Shown in pieces: positions 13,116-13,245 of a stretch of 13,245 nt of DNA (its first letter is position 1; every line of letters begins with the position of its first letter). Made by a program: the position numbers and the translations under genes. The notes below the pieces were generated by a model, which saw only the letters and a list, made by a program, of their open reading frames with translations, was not told the origin of the DNA and did not search any database. This DNA is from Pseudomonadales bacterium (GTDB lineage: Bacteria > Pseudomonadota > Gammaproteobacteria > Pseudomonadales > Moraxellaceae): contig JABEVH010000187.1 of assembly GCA_013043915.1 (NCBI GenBank), forward strand, positions 1 through 13,245, read 5' to 3'.

Positions 13116-13245
13116 TTACTTAGGACTTAGCGCCATCAGTTTGCCACCCATCTGCTCACAAGAGGCTTTGGCCATCTTGACCCAGTCAGTGGGTGAATTA
13201 TCTCGTGTTGACTGGCCTGCGCAGGCATGGCCAGGTGCTGCACAA
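13116..13245 (-). CDS. bufA1: Bufferin precursor BufA1 (DUF2282), 3' end only
   Basis: The C-terminal 42 codons of a small cysteine-rich protein, running off the window edge and ending at TAA (13116-13118). Visible residues are CAAPGHACAGQSTRDNSP and TDWVKMAKASCEQMGGKL, which match the conserved core of DUF2282 precursors (Cys-Ala, His-x-Cys-Ala-Gly, then a late Cys before Met-Gly-Gly). Characterised members are exported by an N-terminal signal peptide and bind copper after cysteine modification by BufBC; the signal peptide would lie outside the window. Three cysteines are visible here. The gene order bufA-bufB-bufC supports the call. The KCGEGK-type repeats of HvfA are absent, so the bufferin type is preferred. 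Confidence 0.88.
   Translation of the reverse strand, partial: CAAPGHACAGQSTRDNSPTDWVKMAKASCEQMGGKLMALSPK

Overview
The window is a chromosomal segment of a gammaproteobacterium, probably Oceanospirillales-like; the genus cannot be fixed from the sequence alone. The signs are the gene order mnmG-rsmG-parA-parB followed by the F1Fo ATP synthase operon atpIBEFHAG (a typical oriC-proximal layout in Gammaproteobacteria), a FabR-type TetR regulator, moderate GC coding sequence, and GAGG-type ribosome sites in front of nearly every gene. No rRNA, tRNA, CRISPR array, insertion sequence or prophage gene was seen. Almost everything is on the minus strand; one small gene at 11338-11631 is on the plus strand.

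Region 1 (1-5090, minus): atpI, atpB, atpE, atpF, atpH, atpA and the first 233 codons of atpG, cut by the window edge. A promoter with a perfect TATAAT -10 and a GC-rich discriminator lies upstream of atpI. A hairpin sits between atpE and atpF.

Region 2 (5204-9824, minus): mnmG, rsmG, parA, parB and an OsmC-family gene, tightly packed or overlapping and probably co-transcribed. They cover tRNA wobble modification, 16S rRNA methylation and chromosome partitioning. The osmC-like gene lies between parB and atpI, which are often direct neighbours. Upstream of mnmG the usual partner mnmE is absent.

Region 3 (9825-11631): a FabR-like unsaturated fatty acid regulator (minus) stands divergent from a 97-residue proline-free helical protein of unknown, possibly phasin-like, function (plus). 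The AT-rich 343-base gap upstream of the small gene is full of dyads. It holds an 18-bp site resembling FabR/DesT operators, four copies of TATGTTG, a 16-bp palindrome, and a 129-bp element whose 16-nt arms match at 15 of 16 positions once a 3-nt bulge is removed. This is the least explained part of the window.

Region 4 (11606-13245, minus): a bufferin operon, with the 3' end of bufA (DUF2282 precursor peptide), bufB (DUF692/MNIO iron enzyme) and bufC (DUF2063 partner). By family knowledge the enzyme pair modifies cysteines of the secreted BufA peptide, giving a copper-binding product. Strong hairpins separate bufA from bufBC, bufB has an unusual active-site variant, and bufC overlaps the 3' end of the convergent small gene by 26 bases.
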